DNA of 18,219 nucleotides from Propionibacteriales bacterium (GTDB lineage Bacteria; Actinomycetota; Actinomycetes; Propionibacteriales; Propionibacteriaceae): contig JAKDKP010000003.1 in assembly GCA_030453285.1 (NCBI GenBank), forward strand, positions 1 to 18,219, read 5' to 3'. Position 1 is the stretch's first letter. The number at the start of each line of letters is the position of its first letter. A program made the position numbers and the translations under genes. Of the stretch, positions 7,420-13,515 are shown one piece after another. The notes under the pieces are model-generated. The model did no database searches, was not told the DNA's origin, and saw nothing but the letters and a program-made list of their open reading frames with translations.

Positions 7420-8534
7420 ACCAGAACGTCGCGCGCGGTGGGGTGGGTCGGCGGACGATCCATGACGTTGCGCTGGCCGCGGGGGTGTCCACCGCGACCG
7501 TCTCGCGGGTCACCTCGGGCAACTATCCGGTGGCCAAGGCCACTCGCGCCCGGGTGGAGCGGGCGATGCGCGAGCTGGGCTACGTCGCCAACGCCAACGC
7601 TCGTGCCCTGGCGCGCTCCAACAGCAACTTGATCGGGATCATCATCAGCGACATGGTTGATCCCTTTTTTGCCTATGTCGCACGTGGCGTCGAGATCGAG
7701 GCGTCCAGCCGGGGCCTGATGAGTCTGGTGTGTCCCACCCGGGGCGCGATGACGGAATCGGACTTCGTGGACATGCTGCTCGAGCGCCGCGCGGCGCTGA
7801 TCGTGCTGGTCGGTGGTGCCGTGGTCGACGAGAACTATCACCAGGCCATCCGGGAACGGCACGAGCGACTGGCCGCCGCCGGTTCCCGGCTCGTGCTGTG
7901 CGGACGCCCCGGCGTCGGCGGTCCGGCACCAGTCACCGCCGTTGAGTACGACAACGTCGGCGGTGCCCGCGCCATCACCGACCTGCTGCTGAATGCCGGC
8001 CACCGGCGCATCCTCTACCTGGGCGGGCCTCCGGCCCTGTCGACCACCCGGGCCCGCGTGCACGGGTTCGTCTCGGCCCTGGCCGATCGCGGGATCGACC
8101 AACCTGCCGAGCTGATCCGCACGGGCCAGTTCAGCAGATCCTGGGCCCAGCAGGGGTTGCATGACGCCTTGGACGAGGGGGCGGATTTCACCGCGGTCTT
8201 CGCCGCCAATGACATTGCCGCCGCCGGCGTCTACGCCGCCGCCCGGGAACGGGGGTTGCGAATTCCCCAGGATCTGTCGGTGGTGGGGTACGACGACGTT
8301 CCGGTCGCGCGGGAGTTGAATCCCGGCCTGACCACCGTCGAGGTGCCTCTCGAGGCGCTCGGACGTGAAGCCGTACGGGCGGGGCTGCGCGACAGCGGCT
8401 CCTCCGATCCGCAGGCCAGCGACGAACCGACCGTGCTGGGCACCCGGGTGATCCACCGGGAGTCGGTCGCCGCACCGAATCCATCCCGACGTCCTTCCCG
8501 GAGGCAGGACCGACCGGGAGCGGGCACCAGATGA
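7416..8534 (+). CDS. LacI-family transcriptional regulator
   Basis: This 372-residue regulator has an N-terminal helix-turn-helix (TIHDVALAAGVSTATVSRVT, residues 14-33). A hinge region follows (NANARALARSNSN) that should insert a Leu into the operator centre. The rest is a periplasmic-binding-protein-like sugar-sensing domain (LIGIIISDMVDPFFAYVARG at its start; FAANDIAAAGVYAAARERG and VVGYDDVPVARELNPGLTTV further on). The GTG start overlaps the stop of the DUF2264 gene (GTGA) and has a strong GGAGG ribosome site 10 nt upstream, so translation is coupled. It most likely represses both divergent operons through the repeated sites at 4251-4270 and 4408-4427 and is released by a sugar from the imported glycan. 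The Arg-rich tail after residue 350 is not typical, but it ends in a 4-base overlap with the next frame. Confidence 0.95.
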   Translation: MNQNVARGGVGRRTIHDVALAAGVSTATVSRVTSGNYPVAKATRARVERAMRELGYVANANARALARSNSNLIGIIISDMVDPFFAYVARGVEIEASSRGLMSLVCPTRGAMTESDFVDMLLERRAALIVLVGGAVVDENYHQAIRERHERLAAAGSRLVLCGRPGVGGPAPVTAVEYDNVGGARAITDLLLNAGHRRILYLGGPPALSTTRARVHGFVSALADRGIDQPAELIRTGQFSRSWAQQGLHDALDEGADFTAVFAANDIAAAGVYAAARERGLRIPQDLSVVGYDDVPVARELNPGLTTVEVPLEALGREAVRAGLRDSGSSDPQASDEPTVLGTRVIHRESVAAPNPSRRPSRRQDRPGAGTR

Positions 8535-8966
8535 CCATGCGCACCGACCTGCCGCCCGCGGCCCTGCACTGCGGTGCCCAGCGGGAGGGTCGTCGTACGG
8601 ACTTGATCATGAACCAGTTCCGGCACGATCGTTTCGGACAGTTCCTGCAGTGGGGGCTGTACTCGATCCCCGCCGGCGTCTGGCGGGGAACTGATCATGG
8701 TTTCGCCGCGGAGTTCCTGGCCAGGTCCGCCAAGATCCCGCCAGCGGAATGGGCACGGCTGGCCGAGCAGTTCACTGCCGAGTTCTTCGACCCGGTGGGG
8801 TGGGCCCAGATGGCCAAGGCCATGGGCGCCCGGTATGTGACGATCACCGGGGCAGATCAATCTCCACCTCGAGCCCGGTTCGTTCGATCACCCTGTGGCG
8901 TTCCGGCTGGTCATCACCGACAGTGTCGCTCCCGGATTCACCGAGCCGAATCCTGATCTGGAGTGA
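8531..8966 (+). pseudogene. Remnant of GH29 alpha-L-fucosidase (internal deletion and frameshift)
   Basis: The frame starts with an ATGA overlap on the LacI gene and reads convincingly as the N-terminus of a GH29 alpha-L-fucosidase: FRHDRFGQFLQWGLYSIPAG, then AEFFDPVGWAQMAKAMGARY. GH29 enzymes normally continue with a KHHDGF-type strand and some 300 more residues that include the catalytic Asp. Here the match stops at about 8849, and the rest of the frame to 8956 is nonsense. Another frame, open only from 8841, reads QINLHLEPGSFDHPVAFRLV onward to a TGA at 8964-8966. It looks like a genuine protein C-terminus, probably from the same gene. The simplest account is an out-of-frame internal deletion of most of the catalytic domain. 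The product would be inactive. The relic shows that the operon once handled fucosylated material in the cytoplasm, since no signal peptide is seen. Confidence 0.78.
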
Positions 8967-8996
8967 GCCCGCCGGCCGCCGATAGCATGCGGCAGG

Positions 8997-9013
8997 CGTA
9001 CGAAGGTCGTACG
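8997..9013. repeat. Perfect inverted repeat in the leader of the uracil/xanthine permease gene
   Basis: CGTACGA-AGG-TCGTACG has 7-bp arms and a 3-bp centre. A TAGCAT (8983-8988) upstream could be a -10, which would put this dyad just after the transcription start and before the ribosome site at 9019-9024. It could be an operator or a small leader hairpin. CGTACG is common in this DNA, so chance is not excluded. Confidence 0.4.
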
Positions 9014-9029
9014 ACGGCGAGAGGTGATC

Positions 9030-10346
9030 ATGGCAGGCATTCCGGGTCTGGGTTGGCGACTGCACGGCGATGGCCGAACGGTGGTGCCCGGGTCGGTGGT
9101 GGCACCCGATGAGCGGCTGTCCTGGCCGCGGACGATGGGGATCGGTGCCCAGCACGTGGTCGCGATGTTCGGGGCCACCTTCCTGGTGCCGCTGCTGACC
9201 GGCTTCCCGCCGTCGACGACGCTGCTCTTCTCGGGCATCGGCACGTTGCTGTTCCTGATCATCACCGCCGGCCGGGTGCCGTCGTATCTCGGCTCGTCCT
9301 TCGCCTTCCTGGCGCCCATCTCGGCGGCGATGAATCAGCACGGGATGGGCGGGGCCCTCGGTGGTGTGGTGATGGCCGGCGCGGTGTTGTTCGCGGTGGG
9401 GGTGATCGTCCAACTGGTCGGCGCCCGGTGGATCGGCCGGTTGATGCCGCCGGTGGTGACCGGAGCGATCGTCGCCCTGATCGGCCTCAACCTGGCCCCG
9501 ACGGCCAAGGACAATTTCATGTCTGCGCCGCTGACGGCGTTGATCACCGTGACGGCGGTCCTGCTGGTCACCGTACTGTTCCGCGGCCTGCTCGGTCGGT
9601 TGTCGATTCTGATCGGCGTCCTGGTCGGTTACGCCGTCGCCGCCATCCGCGGCGAGGTCAACTTCGCCGCCGTCGGCGAGGCGGCCTGGATCGGGCTGCC
9701 CCAGTTCACCCTGCCCACCTTTCAACTCTCGGTGGTCGGACTGTTCGTCCCGGTGGTTTTGGTGCTGATCGCCGAAAACATCGGCCACGTGAAGTCGGTC
9801 GCTCTGATGACCGGTCGCGACCTCGATCCGGTCACCGGCCGGGCGTTGATGGCCGACGGCATCGCCACCATGCTGGCCGGCACCGGCGGCGGATCGGGCA
9901 CCACCACGTACGCGGAGAACATCGGGGTGATGGCTTCGTCGAAGGTGTATTCGACCGCTGCCTACTGGGTGGCCGGTGTGGTCGCCGTGCTGCTCAGCGT
10001 CTTCCCCAAGTTCGGTGCCGTGATCGCCACCGTGCCCCAGGGTGTGCTCGGCGGCGCCGGTGTGGTGCTGTACGGCATGATCGGCATCCTCGGCGTCCGG
10101 ATCTGGGTGGAGAACAAGGTCAACTTCTCCAACCCGATCAATCTGGCCGTTGCCGGGGTGTCCCTGGTGATCGGGATTGCCGACTTCACCTGGACCGTCG
10201 GTGCGCTGCAGTTCGGTGGCATCGCGTTGGGCACCGGTGCGGCGTTGTTGATCTTCCACCTGATGAAGCTGATCGGGCGCGTGCGAGGCACCGCGCACCT
10301 GGAGGATCCGGTCGAGCAGCCGGTGGAGCCGGGACGTCTGGGCTGA
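9030..10346 (+). CDS. Uracil/xanthine permease, NCS2 family
   Basis: This 438-residue membrane protein has about 14 hydrophobic segments and the hallmarks of UraA-type nucleobase:proton symporters. These are the GAQHVVAMFGATFLVPLLTG first segment (Gln-His at about 41-42), SSFAFLAP, the substrate-binding Glu249 and His253 in AENIGH, and Glu296 in TTTYAENIGVMASSKVYS. The arrangement resembles uracil permease UraA most closely, though xanthine transport cannot be excluded. The ATG at 9030 is chosen because GAGAGG ends 5 nt before it; an in-frame GTG at 9024 overlaps that site. The gene stands alone between the GH29 relic and the convergent MATE gene, with no pyrimidine salvage neighbour in the window. 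Its stop codon is part of a palindrome shared with the MATE stop. Confidence 0.93.
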   Translation: MAGIPGLGWRLHGDGRTVVPGSVVAPDERLSWPRTMGIGAQHVVAMFGATFLVPLLTGFPPSTTLLFSGIGTLLFLIITAGRVPSYLGSSFAFLAPISAAMNQHGMGGALGGVVMAGAVLFAVGVIVQLVGARWIGRLMPPVVTGAIVALIGLNLAPTAKDNFMSAPLTALITVTAVLLVTVLFRGLLGRLSILIGVLVGYAVAAIRGEVNFAAVGEAAWIGLPQFTLPTFQLSVVGLFVPVVLVLIAENIGHVKSVALMTGRDLDPVTGRALMADGIATMLAGTGGGSGTTTYAENIGVMASSKVYSTAAYWVAGVVAVLLSVFPKFGAVIATVPQGVLGGAGVVLYGMIGILGVRIWVENKVNFSNPINLAVAGVSLVIGIADFTWTVGALQFGGIALGTGAALLIFHLMKLIGRVRGTAHLEDPVEQPVEPGRLG

Positions 10347-10363
10347 TCATGAATGGATGATCA
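10344..10363. terminator. Palindrome joining two convergent stop codons, possible bidirectional terminator
   Basis: TGATCAT-GAATGG-ATGATCA is a perfect inverted repeat with 7-bp arms. Its outermost triplets are the TGA stop of the permease on the plus strand and the TGA stop of the MATE gene on the minus strand. No T-tract follows on either side, and the stem is AT-rich, so terminator function is uncertain. Confidence 0.35.
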
Positions 10364-11686
10364 TGCTCCGGTCCGCAGCCACGCATCGGTGCGGCTGCGG
10401 ACGAGCAGGGTGACCATTCGGATGATCATGTAGCCCCCGTACGCCACCCACAACCAGACCAGACCGGCGGCACGCTGCTGGACGACCAGGGCCAGCGGTA
10501 GGTAGGCCACTGCCGCCACGACCCCGGCCAGTGCCAGGTAGCGGGCGTCGCCGGCTCCGATCAACACCCCGTCGAGCACGAAGACGGTGGCACTGATCGG
10601 TGTCACGACCGCGACCACGATCAGTACGGTGTCGAGCTGGTCCTGCACGGCCAGATCGGGGGTGAACAGCCCGGCGTACAGCTCGTGGGTGAACAGCACT
10701 GTTGCGCCGAAGAGCATTCCGGCCAGCACGCCCCAACCGAGCATCCGTCGGGTGAATCTGCGGACGAGCACCACCGATCCGGCACCAAGGTGTCGGCCGA
10801 TGATCGCCTGGGCCGCGATCGCGATCGCGTCGAGCGCCATCGCCAGCAGCATCCACAGCGCGTTGATGATCTGGTGGGCGGCCAGCGCGACGATGCCGAG
10901 CCCGGTGGCCACCACGGTCGTGGTGGTGATCGACACCTGCAGGGAGGCGGTACGGATCATCAGCCAGAACCCGCTGCGGGCCGCACTCAGCACCCCGCCG
11001 GGATGAAACCGAAGCCGTACGCCGACGTGTCGAGCACCCCGGATCACCTTGGTGCACAGGAATCCCGCCGCTGCGTACTGGGCGACGGCCGTGCCGATCG
11101 CCGCACCCGCGATGCCGAACCCGAGCCCGTGCACCAGCAGCAGGTTGAGGGCGATGTTGGCCAGGTTGACCCCGATCGCCACGTACAACGGCGTACGGGT
11201 GTCCTGCAGCCCACGCAGCACACCGGTGGAGGCCAACATGATCAACAGTGCGGGCAGGGCCGCACCGGTGATCCGCAGGTAGGTGGTCGCCTCGGCAGCC
11301 ACCTCAGATGTTGTCGGGTACCAGCCGATGATCATCGGGGCACCCAGGACGAGCACAACCGCCACCACCACACCGATCAGTCCGGCCAGGCAGAGCCCGT
11401 CCATCCCGCCAGCCATCGCCGACCGCCGGTCTCCGGCACCGAAGCGACGCGCCACGGTGGCGGTGGTGCCGTACGCCAGAAAGACGCACAACCCGGCCAC
11501 GATGCCGAGCACGTTGGCGGCAATCCCCAGCCCGGCCAGTGCCACCGTCGACACATGCCCGACGATCGCGGCATCGGCCATCACCATCAGCGGTTCGGTG
11601 ACCAGCGTGGCGAAGGCCGGGATCGCCAGAGCCCACAGCTCTCGGTCCAGCGCGCGGTTGCGGGCACGGGACGTCACGAGGTCCAT
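10361..11686 (-). CDS. MATE-family efflux transporter, DinF-like
   Basis: This protein of about 441 residues has 12 hydrophobic segments in two similar halves, as in multidrug and toxic compound extrusion proteins. The opening DRELWALAIPAFATLVTEPL, followed by MVMADAAIVGHVSTVALAGL, is typical of the DinF branch, with Asp in the first segment of the kind proposed to couple protons. Later landmarks are TGVLRGLQDTRTPLYVAIGV and LMLLAMALDAIAIAAQAIIG-like sequence (the second written ALDAIAIAAQAIIG in the gene). It sits 46 bp downstream of a marR gene on the same strand, so it is probably co-transcribed and repressed by that regulator. Start choice is uncertain: the ATG at 11686 has no ribosome site, and an in-frame GTG lies at 11701. 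The substrate is unknown. Confidence 0.88.
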   Translation of the reverse strand: MDLVTSRARNRALDRELWALAIPAFATLVTEPLMVMADAAIVGHVSTVALAGLGIAANVLGIVAGLCVFLAYGTTATVARRFGAGDRRSAMAGGMDGLCLAGLIGVVVAVVLVLGAPMIIGWYPTTSEVAAEATTYLRITGAALPALLIMLASTGVLRGLQDTRTPLYVAIGVNLANIALNLLLVHGLGFGIAGAAIGTAVAQYAAAGFLCTKVIRGARHVGVRLRFHPGGVLSAARSGFWLMIRTASLQVSITTTTVVATGLGIVALAAHQIINALWMLLAMALDAIAIAAQAIIGRHLGAGSVVLVRRFTRRMLGWGVLAGMLFGATVLFTHELYAGLFTPDLAVQDQLDTVLIVVAVVTPISATVFVLDGVLIGAGDARYLALAGVVAAVAYLPLALVVQQRAAGLVWLWVAYGGYMIIRMVTLLVRSRTDAWLRTGA

Positions 11687-11732
11687 CGTGTCGTGCACCA
11701 CTCGCGGCCGTGCACGTGGGTGCCGGCTCGCC

Positions 11733-12272
11733 TCACGGATCGGTGGACGTCACCGCTGGCGAGCTGGTGTCCGGGGCGTCGACCCGCCGCTCCAGCTCGT
11801 TCAGGAACACGCGGAGCAGGCGAGTCAGATCGCGGCGCTGGCGTTCGGTCATTCCGCTGATCAACTCGTCCTCGTGGCCGAGCAGGGCCTCGATCCGATC
11901 ATCGAGCAGGGCATGGCCGGAGTCGGTCAGGGTGATCGAGACCGACCGACCGTCGGCGCGGTCCCGTGAGCGGATGACGTGGCCGGCTGCTTCACATCGG
12001 GCCACTCGTTGGGACACCGCAGCCGCGCTCACGCCGGAGCGTTTGGCCAACTCGCCGGGCGTCAGTCGGTATGGCGTCCCTGCCCGCCGCAGGGTGCTGA
12101 GCAGGTCGCGGGTGCCGGTGTCCAGGCCGATCCGGCGCATGGTGTCGCGGCGATCGGCCTCCAGCAGTCGCGCGATCTTCCAGACCCGGGTGATGATGCC
12201 GATGGATTCCGTCGGCATGCCGGGTCGTTCACGTTGCCACGCCTCGGCCACCTCATCGACGGAATCCCTCAT
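11733..12272 (-). CDS. MarR-family transcriptional regulator
   Basis: This 179-residue winged-helix regulator has a helical N-terminal dimerisation part (residues 20-60). The DNA-binding unit follows (LTPGELAKRSGVSAAAVSQR, then EAAGHVIRSRDRADGRSVSI, with the wing Asp-Arg-Asp-Arg typical of MarR proteins). A C-terminal dimer helix closes the fold. The ATG at 12272 lacks a ribosome site. A TACAGT element (12285-12280) ends 7 nt before it, suggesting a leaderless message. The gene precedes the MATE efflux gene on the same strand and faces an SDR gene across a dyad at 12289-12306. The regulator probably binds that dyad and controls all three genes, responding to a phenolic or other aromatic compound as relatives do; that last point is inference. 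Confidence 0.92.
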   Translation of the reverse strand: MRDSVDEVAEAWQRERPGMPTESIGIITRVWKIARLLEADRRDTMRRIGLDTGTRDLLSTLRRAGTPYRLTPGELAKRSGVSAAAVSQRVARCEAAGHVIRSRDRADGRSVSITLTDSGHALLDDRIEALLGHEDELISGMTERQRRDLTRLLRVFLNELERRVDAPDTSSPAVTSTDP

Positions 12273-12288
12273 GGCAGGTACTGTAGCG

Positions 12289-12306
12289 CTTGACTATGTA
12301 GTTAAG
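12289..12306. promoter_or_regulatory. Candidate MarR operator between marR and the SDR gene
   Basis: CTTGACTATGTAGTTAAG is an 18-bp imperfect palindrome: 7 of the 8 arm positions pair around a central TG. It fits the size and AT content of MarR-family operators. It lies between the divergent marR and SDR starts. A further CTTAAG at 12309-12314 repeats one half and runs into the SDR ribosome site. Confidence 0.6.
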
Positions 12307-12325
12307 CACTTAAGGAGATGTGATC

Positions 12326-13048
12326 ATGCAGGCAGTGGTGACCGGCGGCGGTACGGGAATTGGTCGGGCGGTGGCCGAACGGCTGCGCACCGATGGTGCG
12401 GACGTGTGGATCGTGGGGAGGCGCGAGGACGTGCTGACCGCGACGGCGGAGGAGATCGGCGCCACCGCGGTGGTGGCCGACCTGACCACTCCGGCCGGGG
12501 TGCGTATCGCGTCAGCCAGCCTGCCCGAGACCGTGCACGTCCTGGTCAACAACGCCGGCGGGAACACCGACCTGACTGGTGACGGGGAGCAGTTGGACGA
12601 CCCGCTGGAGGAGACCGTACGAGCGTGGCAGGCCAATCTCGACTCGAATCTGTTGTCGGCGGTGCTGCTGACCCAGGCACTCGACGAGCGGTTCTCCGCC
12701 GGGGGGCGCGTGGTGAACCTGGGCTCGATCGCGGCACGGACCGGCGCCGGCTCGTACGGGGCGGCCAAGGCCGGTGTCGAGGCCTGGACGATCAGCCTGG
12801 CGGCCGAGCTCGGCCCGCGAGGTATCACCGCCAACGTCGTCTCTCCGGGCTACATCGCCGAGACCGGATTCTTCGGTGATCAGTTGCCCGAGGAGCGGCG
12901 GCAGTGGCTGATCGACCAGACCCTCACCGGCCGGCCGGGCGTGCCGGCGGACGTGGCGGAGACGATTGCCTTCCTTGCCAGCCCGGGAGCCGGGCATCTC
13001 ACCGGCCAGCTCATCCATGTCAACGGTGGCGCGCACCTCGGCCGGTGA
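12326..13048 (+). CDS. Short-chain dehydrogenase/reductase (SDR) oxidoreductase
   Basis: This 240-residue classical SDR has all key motifs. The cofactor loop TGGGTGIG lies at 6-13, NNAG at 75-78, the catalytic Ser134 (NLGSIA), and Tyr144 and Lys148 (YGAAK). The C-terminus GHLTGQLIHVNGGAHLGR is normal. The residues after the second strand (VGRRED) suggest an NADP preference, a weak inference. The ATG at 12326 is chosen because AAGGAG lies 8 nt upstream; an in-frame GTG at 12320 is too close to that site. It is divergent from marR and shares its operator region, so it is likely induced together with the efflux gene. It may modify the compound that the pump exports. Two strong hairpins follow its stop. 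Confidence 0.93.
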   Translation: MQAVVTGGGTGIGRAVAERLRTDGADVWIVGRREDVLTATAEEIGATAVVADLTTPAGVRIASASLPETVHVLVNNAGGNTDLTGDGEQLDDPLEETVRAWQANLDSNLLSAVLLTQALDERFSAGGRVVNLGSIAARTGAGSYGAAKAGVEAWTISLAAELGPRGITANVVSPGYIAETGFFGDQLPEERRQWLIDQTLTGRPGVPADVAETIAFLASPGAGHLTGQLIHVNGGAHLGR

Positions 13049-13065
13049 GGTTTCCCTTCGGGGCT

Positions 13066-13083
13066 AATCACAGGCGTGTGATT
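13066..13083. terminator. Stem-loop after the SDR gene (first of two)
   Basis: AATCACA-GGCG-TGTGATT is a perfect 7-bp stem with a 4-nt loop, 17 bp past the SDR stop. On the plus strand it is followed directly by a second hairpin instead of a T-tract. It lies between convergent genes, so a terminator role is plausible. Confidence 0.5.
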
Positions 13084-13102
13084 TGTCCCCAATTGGGGAC
13101 AA
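13083..13102. repeat. Perfect 20-bp palindrome with DnaA-box-like arms
   Basis: TTGTCCCCAATTGGGGACAA is a perfect palindrome. As RNA it would fold into an 8-bp stem with an AATT loop. Each arm with its next base reads TTGTCCCCA, one base away from the actinobacterial DnaA box TTGTCCACA. It could therefore be a terminator, a DnaA-binding locus, or both. Confidence 0.6.
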
Positions 13103-13105
13103 CCC

Positions 13106-13114
13106 TGTGGACAA
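13106..13114 (-). promoter_or_regulatory. DnaA-box match TTGTCCACA
   Basis: The minus strand reads TTGTCCACA, identical to the DnaA box preferred in Streptomyces and other high-GC actinobacteria. It lies 4 bp from the palindrome with two one-mismatch boxes, so three box-like units fall within 32 bp. Binding is inferred from the motif only. Confidence 0.45.
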
Positions 13115-13128
13115 CTCCGTACGAGGGC

Positions 13129-13372
13129 TCAGCGTCCCCCGGACACGTCCACTGCTGCCGATCACGTACGAGGCCTGCTCGGACAGCAGCCACACCACCG
13201 CATCGGCCACTTCGGCGGCGGTGTCGGAGTCACTGCGATGTGCCAGGACGAGCGCACGTCCGGGCACGCCCGACAATCCCCGAGCCGCAGCGGCACCGAT
13301 GCCACGCGTACCGCCGGTGATCACGTACACCTCGAAGTCGTGCGCGGGCCCGTCCGGGTCGGGAGGGTTCAT
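13129..13372 (-). pseudogene. Degenerate SDR oxidoreductase gene (internal deletion, C-terminal frameshift)
   Basis: From an ATG at 13372 with a good ribosome site (AAGGA, 5 nt spacing), the frame reads an SDR N-terminus: YVITGGTRGIGAAAARGL, then ALVLAHRSDSDTAA. It then passes directly into an SDR C-terminus, EVADAVVWLLSEQASYVIG. About 150 residues holding the Ser-Tyr-Lys active site are missing, without loss of frame at that junction. A one-base shift near 13150-13160 follows. In the shifted frame the sequence ends DVSGGR-TGA at 13131-13129, the normal end of such enzymes. The unshifted frame instead runs on to 13064 through two hairpins. The product would be inactive. The gene is divergent from the merR gene and is a different SDR from the intact one at 12326, judging by its terminus. 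Confidence 0.75.
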
Positions 13373-13478
13373 GGTCGTCCTTGCGTCGGTCGGGCCTCGG
13401 AAGATCGGCATGCACAGTCGCACTGCTGGCACTGTCGTCCACCAATGGGGCTGAGCGTGCCGATTTTCGGCGACCAGG

Positions 13479-13509
13479 TTGACCCTGACATGGTGTCAGC
13501 CGCCAAGCT
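13479..13509 (+). promoter_or_regulatory. Candidate MerR-type promoter with central dyad
   Basis: A TTGACC -35 (13479-13484) is separated by 19 nt from CAAGCT (13504-13509), a poor -10. The spacer contains the dyad CTGAC-ATGGT-GTCAG (13485-13499). A dyad in an over-long 19-nt spacer is the hallmark of promoters controlled by MerR-family proteins. The start would fall on or next to the ATG at 13516, giving a leaderless message. Confidence 0.5.
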
Positions 13510-13515
13510 GAACCC

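Noticed and set aside
6861..8456. Long minus-strand open frame across the DUF2264 and LacI genes
   Set aside because: No recognisable domain. The opposite strand encodes well-supported proteins with matching overlaps and a ribosome site.
8967..9029. Riboswitch upstream of the nucleobase permease
   Set aside because: The leader is only about 60 bases and shows a single short dyad, too small for the known purine, PRPP or similar riboswitch folds.
9024..9032. Shared GTGATCATG before the permease and SDR starts as a special start signal
   Set aside because: The same word also occurs inside coding sequence, for example within pabA near 17536, and each gene has a normal ribosome site, so chance is the simpler view.
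8844..10298. Minus-strand open frame opposite the uracil/xanthine permease
   Set aside because: Its composition (runs of Asp, His, Gln and Arg) is the reverse image of membrane-protein codons. The permease motifs are unambiguous.
10685..11860. Plus-strand open frame opposite the MATE gene
   Set aside because: It is the same kind of shadow, with no domain and with composition mirroring hydrophobic codons on the other strand.
13064..13128. C-terminal extension of the SDR relic frame
   Set aside because: The frame passes through two hairpins and a DnaA-box match after a one-base shift. The ancestral stop is at 13131-13129, so this stretch was not coding.
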